DNA of 64,000 bases from assembly GCA_018340805.1 (NCBI GenBank), contig JACMZG010001913.1:10148860-10212859 (forward strand), given 5' to 3'. Source of the stretch: Microvelia longipes. Lineage: Eukaryota > Arthropoda > Insecta > Hemiptera > Veliidae. Under the pieces are notes generated by a model. That model made no database searches and had not been told where the DNA came from. It was given only the letters and a program-made list of their open reading frames with translations. Below are positions 37,101 to 49,100 of this stretch, piece by piece. The translations under genes were made by a program, and so were the position numbers. Position 1 is the first letter of the stretch; each line of letters starts with the position of its first letter.

Positions 37101-40100
37101 GTTTCAATACATAAAATATTTACAATTGAATTTATACGCATACATAAAAATTTATGAAAAACATTCCGCGATAAATGAAATACTATTGAGATGCAAGGCG
37201 GTTAGGTAAAGTTAATCGACAAATGTTCCAGACTCTACAAATCCAAGTTTTTACACAGCTAAATTAAAGGAAAGTAATATCATAATAAGGTTAAAACGAA
37301 GTTTAAAGTGTATAGAAGCAAGCTTACCTCATCTATACTAGTTTTGGAATATGATAAAGCTGCACAATGGCAATCTGAAGTTCACGGTAAAAATATTCAT
37401 TGAAGAGAATAGCATATGGATAGTTTGGGTCGAAACTGAAATGAAGCTTCACAATCTGGTAGTCTCCATAAGACGGAAAACATTTCCGTCTCATGTTAGT
37501 AATCTGGAAATTAATAGCAATTAATTATATCGAAAAAAACTTTCTTTAAATTAATAAAATATAAATGCATAACAATGTAATTAATACTATGAACTGTATA
37601 ACCTTAAAGTTCCAGATATTGCATCATCGGCTCTCTCCCAGAGCAAGAAACACTAACTTTCTTCTCTTATTAATTCCTGTATTCCAGAATTCTCTCCAAG
37701 ACTCCCAAATCTACCGTGCATTCTGATACANNNNNNNNNNNNNNNNNNNNNNNNNNNNNNNNNNNNNNNNNNNNNNNNNNNNNNNNNNNNNNNNNNNNNN
37801 NNNNNNNNNNNNNNNNNNNNNNNNNNNNNNNNNNNNNNNNNNNNNNNNNNNNNNNNNNNNNNNNNNNNNNNNNNNNNNNNNNNNNNNNNNNNNNNNNNNN
37901 NNNNNNNNNNNNNNNNNNNNNNNNNNNNNNNNNNNNNNNNNNNNNNNNNNNNNNNNNNNNNNNNNNNNNNNNNNNNNNNNNNNNNNNNNNNNNNNNNNNN
38001 NNNNNNNNNNNNNNNNNNNNNNNNNNNNNNNNNNNNNNNNNNNNNNNNNNNNNNNNNNNNNNNNNNNNNNNNNNNNNNNNNNNNNNNNNNNNNNNNNNNN
38101 NNNNNNNNNNNNNNNNNNNNNNNNNNNNNNNNNNNNNNNNNNNNNNNNNNNNNNNNNNNNNNNNNNNNNNNNNNNNNNNNNNNNNNNNNNNNNNNNNNNN
38201 NNNNNNNNNNNNNNNNNNNNNNNNNNNNNNNNNNNNNNNNNNNNNNNNNNNNNNNNNNNNNNNNNNNNNNNNNNNNNNNNNNNNNNNNNNNNNNNNNNNN
38301 NNNNNNNNNNNNNNNNNNNNNNNNNNNNNNNNNNNNNNNNNNNNNNNNNNNNNNNNNNNNNNNNNNNNNNNNNNNNNNNNNNNNNNNNNNNNNNNNNNNN
38401 NNNNNNNNNNNNNNNNNNNNNNNNNNNNNNNNNNNNNNNNNNNNNNNNNNNNNNNNNNNNNNNNNNNNNNNNNNNNNNNNNNNNNNNNNNNNNNNNNNNN
38501 NNNNNNNNNNNNNNNNNNNNNNNNNNNNNNNNNNNNNNNNNNNNNNNNNNNNNNNNNNNNNNNNNNNNNNNNNNNNNNNNNNNNNNNNNNNNNNNNNNNN
38601 NNNNNNNNNNNNNNNNNNNNNNNNNNNNNNNNNNNNNNNNNNNNNNNNNNNNNNNNNNNNNNNNNNNNNNNNNNNNNNNNNNNNNNNNNNNNNNNNNNNN
38701 NNNNNNNNNNNNNNNNNNNNNNNNNNNNNNCAGAAGTGCGTATGTGTGAAAAATGAAATTTAAGGGGTGCTAATAACATGCATATTAGGTGAATAATGAA
38801 TTACGGGTGCCAAGAACGTGCGTATTGGTTTGAAATGATAATTTTCGGTGCTAAAAACGTTGATAATAGGTGAATAATGAAATTACGGGTGCCAGAACGT
38901 GCGTATTGGTGAAAAATGAAATTTAAGGGTGCTATAACATGCATATTAGTGAATAATGAAATTACGGGTGCCAGAACGTGCGTATTGGTGAAAAATGAAA
39001 TTTGTCGGTGCTAAAACGTGCATAATAGTGAATAATGAAATTACGGGTGCCAGAACGTGCGAATTGGTGAAAAATGAAATTTAAGGGCTGCTATAACATG
39101 GCATAGTAGTGATAATGAAATTACGGGTGCAGAACGTGGGCGTATTGGGTTGAAAAATGAAATTTGCGGTGCTAAAAACGTGCATAATTAGTGAAATATG
39201 AAATTACGGATGCCAGAACGTGCGAATTGGTTGGAAAAATGAAATTTGATCGGGGTGCTAAAACGATGACAATAATAGTGAAATAATAAATTACGGGTGC
39301 CACAAGAACGTGCGAATTGGTTGAAAAAATGAAATTTAAGGTGACTATAGATCAACATGCATATTAGTGAATAATGAAATGCGGAGGTGCCAGAACGTGG
39401 TCGTATTGGTGAAAAATGAAATTTGTCGGTGACTGCTAAACGTGCATATAGTGGAATAATGGAAATACGGGTGCCAGAAGTGCGATATGTGAAAAAATGG
39501 AAATTTAGGGTGCTATAACCAAGTTTGGGTATAGTGAATAATGAATTACGGGTGCCAGAACGTGCGTATTGGTGAAAAATGAAATTTAAGGGTGCTATAA
39601 CTGCATATTAAGTGAATACATGGAAAAGATTACGGGTGGCCAGAACGTGCGTATTGGTGAAAAATGAAATTTTAGGGTGCTAAAACATGCATATTAGTGA
39701 ATAATGAAATTAACAGGTGTGCCGACGTGCGTATGGTGAAAATAAATTTAAGGGTGCTATAACATGCATATTAGTGAATAATGAAAATTACGCGGTGCCA
39801 GAACGTGCCGTATTGGTGAAAATGAAATTTGTCGGTTGCTAACAACGTGCATATATAGTGAATAATGAAATTACGGGGCCAGAACGTTGCGAATTGGTGA
39901 AAAATAAAATTTAAGGGTGCTATAACATGCATATAGTGAATTAATGAAATTACGGGTGACCAGAACGTGCGAATTGCGTATGAAAAATGAATTTAAGGGT
40001 GCTATAAACATGGCATTATTATGTGATAATGAAATTACGGGTGCAGGAAACGTGCCGTAGGTGAAAAATGAAATTTAAGGGTGCTATAACATGCATATTA

Positions 40101-43100
40101 GGTGAATTATGAATACGGGTGCCAGAACGTGCAGTATTGGTGAAAAATGTAAATTTGCGGTGCGCTAAAACGTGCATAATAGTGAATAATTGAAAATTTA
40201 CCGGGTGCCAGAACGTGCGTACTTTCAGGTGAAAATGAAATTTCAAGGGTGCTCATAACATGGCCATATTAAGTGAATAAAAAAATAAATTACGGGTGCC
40301 AGAACGTGCGTATTGGTGAAAAATGAAATTTGTCGGTGCTAAAACGTGCATAATAGTGAATAATGAAATTACGGGTGCCCAGAACGTGCGAATTGGTGAA
40401 AAAGAAATTTTAAGGGTTCTAATAACTGCATATGAGTGACTAATGAATTACGGGTGCAGAACAGTGCGTATGGTGAAAAAATGAAATTTGGTCGGTGCTA
40501 AAACGTTGCATATTAGTGAATAATAAAATTACGGGTGCCAGAACGTGCGTATTGGTGAAAAATGAAATTTAAGGGTGCTATAACATGCATATTAGTGAAA
40601 TAATGAAATTACGGGTTTGCCAGAACGTGGTATTGGGGTGAAATGAAATCAAGGGTGCATATAACGATGCATATTAGTGATAATGAAATTACGGGTGCAC
40701 AGAACGTGACCGTATGGTGAAAAATGAAATTTAAGGGTGCTATAACATGTATTAGTGAATAATGAAATTACGGGTGCCAGAACCGTGCGTATGTGAAAAA
40801 AGTGGAAATTTAAGGGTGCTTAAAAACGTGCATATTAGTGAATAATGAAATTACGGGTGCCAAAGAACGTGCGTATTGGTTAAAAAAATGAAATTTAAGG
40901 TGCTAAAACGTGCATATTAGTGAATCAATTGAAATACGAGGTGCACAGAAAGTTGCGTATTGGATGGAAAAAATGAAATTTGTCTTTGCTAAAACGTGCA
41001 TATTGATGAAAAATAAGATATGTGGTGCTAAAACGTGGACATTGGTGAAAAATGAGGGTGTCACAATTTCGTTAGTACAATGCTTCTTCCTTCTCCTTCA
41101 AGGAGGTATGAAAGCAAAACTGGGAGCTGAGAGGAATGGGAAAATGAGATTCCTGATTCTCTGCATACGTGCTTCTTCCGGTAGCACATTTTTCTATTAA
41201 AATTAGATGAAAACTGGAAGAATAGAGAATTGTTTTTCGCAATATGTATGAGTTGCTTAACCCCACTGTGTTAAGAGCTTTGTTATTTCAGCTGTGTTAA
41301 GAGTTCAAGATCAAAAATATGTATAAATGTTGCTCTGCTCTGCAATTCAGTGGCATCTACATTTCAAAATTTTACACTAAACTTTGTTTTGCTGTAAAAT
41401 TGCTAAGAAAATACTTAATAAGACCCAGAGACAATAGATATCTTACGTGTTGCTTTTTTCCGCTATTTTTTTTATTTCTTTGACCCAAGATACCCTCTAT
41501 CCTTAGTAGCGTCGTGGTTGGGCTCCTCTCTTGCTCCATCCCTCTACGCCCTTGGTAAGGTTAAAATATATATGTGGAATCATCGGGGGGGCTTAAAAAT
41601 AAGAGGAAGGGGAATATTGTTATTTAAAATAGTTTTAAGGGGGGATGTTTAACAAAAAATCGGGTTCGGGGTACCTCGGAACTTTTCATTATCACATCGG
41701 ATTCGCTACGCTCATCCTCCTTACTTCAGATGGTAAATACATTCGTTTCATTCTCAGCGGTCACCTATCCAGGCACTGACCATGCTCGATGTTGCTTAAC
41801 TTTTATGGTCCGACAATAATCATTGGCATACTTGTCACAATGAAACGAAACTTAGTGTACTTATTTATTACGTATTGATATACACTTGTACCGAATTTAA
41901 ACTCAATTTTTTCATTTTTTTACAATTTTTTAAAAAACGTCATTTGATACAATTTGAACTAATACTGATAATGAGATGTAACTTGGCACATTTGTTAGTC
42001 TTATACATGGCTACAAACGTGCTAAATTTCAATCCGATCGCATAATTTTTCCGCGTTTTTCGAAATTTTTGCATTGTCATTGTTGCGGGTTAGTGACGTC
42101 AATAAAAATGATTTTCTAAATAGCTCGACTACATTGGTTGACTAATTTTTGTACCTAGTTTGAACTCTCTAGCAACATTAAAACGGTTGTATTTATCGCA
42201 AGTTGAAGAAGCAATCGAAGTATCAGCTACGGGGCAACACTCTGAAGATGATCTTCAGAGGGCTCGTCGTGCTCATTGAGACTAGAAGTATATCACTGAT
42301 ATAACTTTATTAGTTAAGAGCTCGAGTGTTGCCCCGCCTGCTGATGATGGCGTTATGCCGAAACCGGTCCAGGGATATTTATATCCTACAGCAAGTAACG
42401 ACGGTAGCTGATTCTTCGATTATTTCTCTAGCAACACTTAAAGCTACGATGATAACAGACACACACACACAGGCAAACTTTGTTAAATCCACTCAGAATG
42501 CTTTAAAAACGCCTAAAATGGATAATTCGGTGATATCCCGATTTCGGATTTTTTTTGCAAACCCAATACTTTCCTTTATACCTTCTTCTATATAAATAAG
42601 GAGAAGTAATGAGGAGGGTCTCACATAATTTCCATGGAAGTTGTATAATTAGAATAATTAACGCCATTCTAATAATGAGGGATTGAGGATGGCTACCCCT
42701 GAGAATCATATCTCGAAATCGTAGAACTTTAATCTACTATTCTCGTAAATTTTCTGTTATTAGTCGATCCAAGGGAATAATTATTAATTTAGAGTTGATG
42801 GACGTCTACTAGCGTTAATTTTACCTTTACAATACTTTATCTAAATGTCATTATTTGAATGTCAACCTTAATCATTTATATGGTGAAGGATCTGTCATCT
42901 AGCGGATAATTTATGAGACTGAATAATTAATGTCGTTGCAAATTCACATTTGCTATTTATTTTTGTCTCTTAAATATCCATTGAACTGCAATCAATTCAA
43001 ATTACTTTGGTTTCAAGTTGGAGAGGCCACATAAGGCGAAGCTGATAAGTGGATGAAACTATTATAGTATCTATATATTTCTGAGTATATTGAAAGTATC

Positions 43101-46100
43101 GAATAAACTCAGTCCGGAGTCGATACCACTACTCAAAGGAGGTATGACCAAAAAATAAATAAATAAAAGCCGTGGTAAATAACAGGAAAATTGAAAATGA
43201 TGTAAGTGAACAACATATGACAACTAACAAATAACAACACCAAAATCTCTCCGCAAAACCTTTATTAAAACCAGAGCTGGCTTTCGACCTCACGATCATC
43301 ATCAGTGCCGGAGAGTTGAAGAAGGAGAATCCTAGTCCGACTTTTTAGGCAGAGTCATTCTCCTTCTTCAACTCTCCGGCACTGATGATGATCGTGAGTT
43401 CGAAAGCCGGCTCTGGTTTTAATAAAGGTTTTGATGTTGTTATTTGTTAGCTGTGTTTACTCCATTGCTCAGTTTTCTGTTAATAACATATGACAAGTAA
43501 GGTAGGGTGTCATTTTCAATATTTAAGGGGTCTCTGAATATATGAAACTAGTCCGGAGTGCTCAAGAACTCAAACCCAGGAACCACGGTTCGAATCTTGG
43601 TTCTGGAGAAACTTGTCGTCAATAATACTATTTAAAATATACTTGAAAGAAATAGAACACGTAAATAAAATCTTTTTATTTGAGGCACAGCTCGTCCGGA
43701 ACAACCTTTTCTTCTTAGTCTATGCTTTTCTTCATTTATAACGAAGGTATATTATATTATATAGGAAAGGTATTGTGTTTGCAAAAACACCCGAAACAGA
43801 GATTTCACCTTCCATTTCAAGTGTTTTATAGACCTTCTAAGTATTTGTCACAAATTCGTCAGTCTGTATGTGTGTGCGTCTGTTATCATCGTAGCTCCTG
43901 TGTGTTTGTTCTTGAGAGTTGAAACTTGGTGTGAAAATCAATCTTTAGGTCTAATTGTGCAATCCGAGAAAATATTTTTTTATGACGTCACTACCCCACA
44001 GTAATTACTAACAAAAATGTCCAACATTCACGAAATGCAGAAAAATTTGTTGACCAATTTGAGATTTGGCATGAATTTAGTCATATATAAAACTAACGTG
44101 TGCCAAGTTTCATCTCATTATAAGCATTAGTTCAATTTTTATCAAATGACATATAGGTTTTTTTTAAAAAAAAATCAAAAAATAATTTACTGCGTAGGCT
44201 TCCGCGGTTGTTGTCATGAAGATTTAGGTCTTCCGGTGGTGACTGCGTCAATGTAGATGAAGAATCCGACGTTTCGCTTCCACTGTGGGAGGCATCTTCA
44301 GGGATGTAGGACATCATGGATAGAAACGCAATGCTCTACAAAACTGAACTGAACTGTGTTCAGTTTTGTAGAGCATTGCGTTTCTATCCATGATGTCCTA
44401 CATCCCTGAAGATGCCTCCCACAGTGGAAGCGAAACGTCGGATTCTTCATCTACATTGACGCAGTCACCACCGGAAGACCTAAATCTTCAAAAAATAATT
44501 TAATAGAAGATTAAATTGAGCTGTGGAGTCTCACAATAGAAATTGAAAGAAAACAGTCACTCCACAATAACTTGTTATATTAAACAAAGCCGACTTTCGG
44601 TCTTACAGACCATCATCTGTGTCAGAAACAACAAAGTAAGACAAAAAATAAAAACGGAAAAGGAAAGAAGGAATTCACCTCTATCTGCAATCGCTACCGG
44701 AGTATTGTGAATTCACTTCTATCGCTATTTATTATATTCATCACGTAGTCTCTGCCAGAAGACCTAAACTCTGTAGATATAGTTGATTAGACATTTTGCT
44801 TACTTGGATTATAAACTGCTGCCCAAAATAATATGGTGACACCCAGTGCTTGTGTGATTGCTGCTGCGTGCATATATTCGTAAACTGTACAAACTTTATT
44901 CTGAAGACGCCCACCTGATGGATCTAAAATCAAATTCCAATCCTTAATTATCATATATTCTTTTACAATGTAATTGCGGATAAAATGTCTCCGGATAAAA
45001 TGTACCCTTTCTGCATATTTTTACTTTTCCTCATTTATACCGTAGGTTTATAGGAAAAGTATTGTGTTTGCAAAATAAACGCACCGGGATGAAACCGGAA
45101 TTATCCGTTTTAGGTGTTTTAAAGACCTCCTGAGTGGTTTTCACAAAGTTGTCTGTCTGTATGTGTATGTGTGTGCCTGTTATCATCGTAGTGCCCAGTG
45201 TATTAATGCTAGAGAGTTAAAACTTTGTACAAAAATCAGTCTAGTGCTATAAGGCGCGGTCGAATATCTAAAACGTTGGATGACCAACAAACTTTTTTTA
45301 TATTTTTTTTGTCAAACTTTTCAGTAATTAGCCGGATTTGTGATAAATGAAGCCTATTTCCGTAATCTGCACGCTCTTTTGGTTAATCTCAAAGAGTATT
45401 TACATTCACTCAACGATTTATTTTTAATCTAACTTGGTACATACATAACTACTGTTAGACGTCAGTTGACATGTCAAAATATAACACAAAATATTGACGT
45501 CTAACAGTAGTTATGTATGTACCAAGTTAGATTAAAAATAAATCGTTGAGTGAATGTAAATATTCTTTGAGATTAACCAAAAGAGCGTGCAGATTACGGA
45601 AATAGGCTTTATTTATCACAAATCCGGCTAATTACTGAAAATTTTGAAAAAAAAATTATAAAAAAAGTTTGTTGGTGATCCAACGTTCTAGATATTCGAC
45701 CGCGCCTTATTCAATGAATATTTTTTATGACATCATTAACCCGCAATAATGGCTTAGCGAAATTTCAAAAAATTATAAAACGCGTAAAAAATATGCGATC
45801 AGATTGAGATTTAGCACGTATGCAGCCATGTATAAGAATAACATATGTGACAAGTTTCATCTAATTACTAGCATTAGTTACATTTTTGGCTTGTGTACGT
45901 TTTTTAAAAAATTGTCAAAAATTGGGAAATGGTCTAATTGGGTTGAAATTTGGTACAAGTGTATATTATTACATAATAAATAAGTACACTAAGTTTTGGT
46001 TCAATACGACAAGTGTTTTATGATTTCGGTTTATTTTTTTGTTCAAAATTAAGCAGCATATCGGTACTAAACTATACAATAATTTACCTAACATTAATTT

Positions 46101-49100
46101 TAATCTTTCAAAAACAGTCTTTACTAAAAAAATTAAATTGATTCTCATAAACAAACAAGATAAGGATGATAAAATAAACAGATAATCTAATCTAGTTCAG
46201 GTGAGTTTAAAATCTATGCTCTAAGGTCGTTTTTATCATACAAACCACTAAAGCTATAAACAGAAATTTTTATCTAGTTCACAAATATAAATCACATGGT
46301 ATATAAAATTCTATACATGGTTTGTTAAGTAAAATAAGTACACAGACAATCATTCCACAACACAGGGCTCTCTGCCTTAAAAGTGGAAAGATTCCTGTCA
46401 TTTATCACAGCAGTAGAATGGTCACCAGTTTTTGATTGACGGTGTCAATGGTTCATAAATATTTAATCTTAAGTTCTATATATATTTAACCGTCATGTTT
46501 AATGTTATTAATTTGTTTATGTTGCTTAATAATTTTAATGTAAATATGGAATAAATAAATAAAAAAAATAAAAAAAATAACCACCACCGACCATGCTTAT
46601 TAAGCAGCATGGTCAGTGCTGTATGGGTGACCGCTGAAAATGATACGGATGCATTAATATCTGAGGACGAGTGTAGCAAGTCTGAAGATATGTTGCAGTA
46701 TAAATTTGGCGAATTGTATATTCTGAGGACGAGCAAAACGAGTCCGAAGCAGGGAGGACGAGCGTAACGAGTCCGAAGCAGGGAGGACGAGCGTAACGCG
46801 TCCGAAGCAGGGAGGACGAGCGTAACGAGTCTGATGTGACGAGGAAATGTTTCGAGGTACCCCGTACCCGACTTTTCTACATAATCATTAAAAAGTATAA
46901 CATGATAGTTTACTCATGTTATCAAAATTTTGATATTTGTGCACGCTATGTTAAACTGTTTCGTAAGTATAAATAATACCGACTTCAGATGGTTCCCGCA
47001 TACCAATTTAGACTGCAACTCTCAACAGGCCTTTAATTGTCGTAGTATTGTTAAACGGATACTATTAGTGTGCAGTATGGTAAATAAATAAATAAATAAT
47101 TTTTTTTGAGGTAGTACGTAATTGATCACTTTATTGGACCGTTTTTAGGATGAGAAGTCAATCATTATTGTATTAGGAGGTTATTTAGTACTTTTCACCT
47201 CCGAGGACAATAATGAATGAAAAAAACTCCAAGGACGTAAAACTAATTCATATATTGCCGCCACTACTGTATTTAGCGTGTTCAAAAAACAATCTGTGTT
47301 AAACCTTCATGAGTTTTCTTTAAAAACGTTCATTTTGTTTCTGTTTTTGTTCGTAGACTAATTTTTTTTTCGTTTTTAAAAGGTGTTCTAATTGACAATT
47401 TTTGTGTGTTTATTTGTAAAGCTTTTACATTTTTGAGTAAAAGTGTGAAGCTATGGATGAATTTAAAGACGGCGATAATATGGAGTTAATAATAATTGGA
47501 CGTTTTTTTTTTTCAATTAAGTATATAGCACAGTTTAATGAGTGAATTTTTTTATTTTTTTTAATGAGTGCTATATTTAATGAGTGCTACCTCAAAAAAA
47601 ATAGTGTATGCCATCCGGCTGAGAATGTCTTTATGTCTTGGCAATTTTTCCCGACTCGCTTCGCTCGTCGGTAAATCTAATTGCCGTGACATAAAGACAC
47701 ACTTCTCAGCCTTATGGCATAAATAACTATTATTTGCGTATAAGTATTTTTTTTTACAACTGCAAATCGTCATAGCATTATATTAAAAAATAAAATTTTA
47801 GTTAATGTACTTATATAAAAGTTTTAACTGGCATAATTAAAACTAGTACTAGCGATAGTGGCAACAAATTAATTAACTGGACAAAAAAAAGATAGTACAA
47901 ACAAATGGTTTCTTTTGTTTGTACCTTTCATTCTCTGTTAAAATTAAAATACTTTACATTCTTTATACTTGTTGTTTGTGGAAAAAATATGTTTATAAAA
48001 CTGTGAATCATTTGTATTTTTTATTATTTTTTTTCTTAATACTTTGTAATTATGTTGTAATTGTTGGGCATTGCCTGTTTAAATAAATAAATAAATAAAT
48101 AGCTGAGACTAATAATTTAACAATTAAACATCAGAATATTTTTTTTGTAAAATACAAAGATTTCTATTTTTAATTTAAATAATAAGTTTTACTAAACAGT
48201 TCACTGATCTTATAAACAGGTTTGTTAGTTAATAAATGTTTACATTGCTTAATAAAGTCGTTGTTGTCGTGTAATTGTTTAAGTTGATTCGGTAATGAGT
48301 TATAGAGCTTTATTGAAGCATATTGCTGGCTATTTTCGTACTTACTTGTCCTATGTTGTTTGGTGGTCAAGTCATGTTTAGATCTTGTATTGTAGTCATG
48401 TACGTCTTTGTGAGTCTCTAAATCATTCAAGTTATACCTTAGTGTCTTTAAATTCTTTACTATGAACATAGCTGGTACAGTTAGTAAGTCAAGGTCCTTA
48501 AAAATCGGTTTGCACTTAGCTTCATACGGCGCTCCTACAATGCATCTCAGAATTTTCTTTTGGATTTTCAAGATCTGAATAAATAACAATTTATTCCGTA
48601 GAAATAAATTCCTCTACGGACGTTTCCCGCGTAACTTGTTACTTTGCAAAAACACTTATATCCTACAACGCAAGATATATGTTGAAAGGGTACATTTTGT
48701 ACCCTGCATCTATCTAGCAAGATGATACACAGTTATAAGGTGTATGTAAACATACCAAACGTAGTCCGAGGTTATGTCATTACCTGACTTTTTTTTTTAA
48801 ATTCCGTGACGTCATTGCAGAACTCTGTACAGACTGCGAAAATTGAAAGTTCTCTGTTCATTCCTGTTATGACGTCACCAATTTGCTTTAAATGGTAAAA
48901 ACCCTCCAATTGAATCGCTTTATTAATTTTATTAGTTTGGGCAATAGCTATTTTCTTATCCTGGGTTTGAAACCAAAATCAGTATTCGATCTTCGATTTT
49001 AATCTATTGCCATTTACTTGATGGCATCGGACCTTTGGTTGTTGACTAAAGGACTCTAATGGCGATCGAAGTCTCCTTAATGACTTGAAAATGTTTTTTT

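Larger units (their letters stand above)
43224..43484. mobile_element. Hammerhead palindromic element with 12-bp TSD
   Basis: 261 bp flanked by AACATATGACAA at 43,212-43,223 and 43,485-43,496. Arms CTAACAAATAACAAC and GTTGTTATTTGTTAG. Two outward-facing hammerheads flank a palindromic centre (GGAGAGTTGAAGAAGGAGAA and its complement). The right arm has lost about 13 bases, including the GGAGAGA box that the left arm keeps. Confidence 0.85.
44190..44489. mobile_element. Hammerhead palindromic element with 13-bp TSD
   Basis: Exactly 300 bp between perfect duplications AAAAAATAATTTA (44,177-44,189 and 44,490-44,502). GAAGATTTAGGTCTTCCGG is mirrored at the right end, and ATGGATAGAAACGCAATGC is mirrored around a centre near 44,350. 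The left end has ~25 extra bases outside the mirrored part. Two hammerheads of the CUGAAGA type. Confidence 0.88.
45010..46880 (-). mobile_element. Element R, full length, with two insertions
   Basis: Hairpin end at 45,010-45,060 (CTTTTCCTCATTTATACCG..TATAGGAAAAG) and the other end at GGTACCCCGTACCCGAC (46,857-46,873). Removing a fold-back (45,251-45,708) and a LINE (46,060-46,598) leaves about 0.86 kb. The minisatellite site (46,720-46,830) holds three to four 29-bp units (GGAGGACGAGCGTAACGAG, TCCGAAGCAG). No terminal inverted repeats, no protein. A subterminal hairpin and internal minisatellite are Helitron-like features, but CTRR and TC ends are not clear. Confidence 0.7.

Noticed and set aside
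37670..38779. Long open frames on both strands across 37.7-38.8 kb
   Set aside because: They run through 1,000 N.
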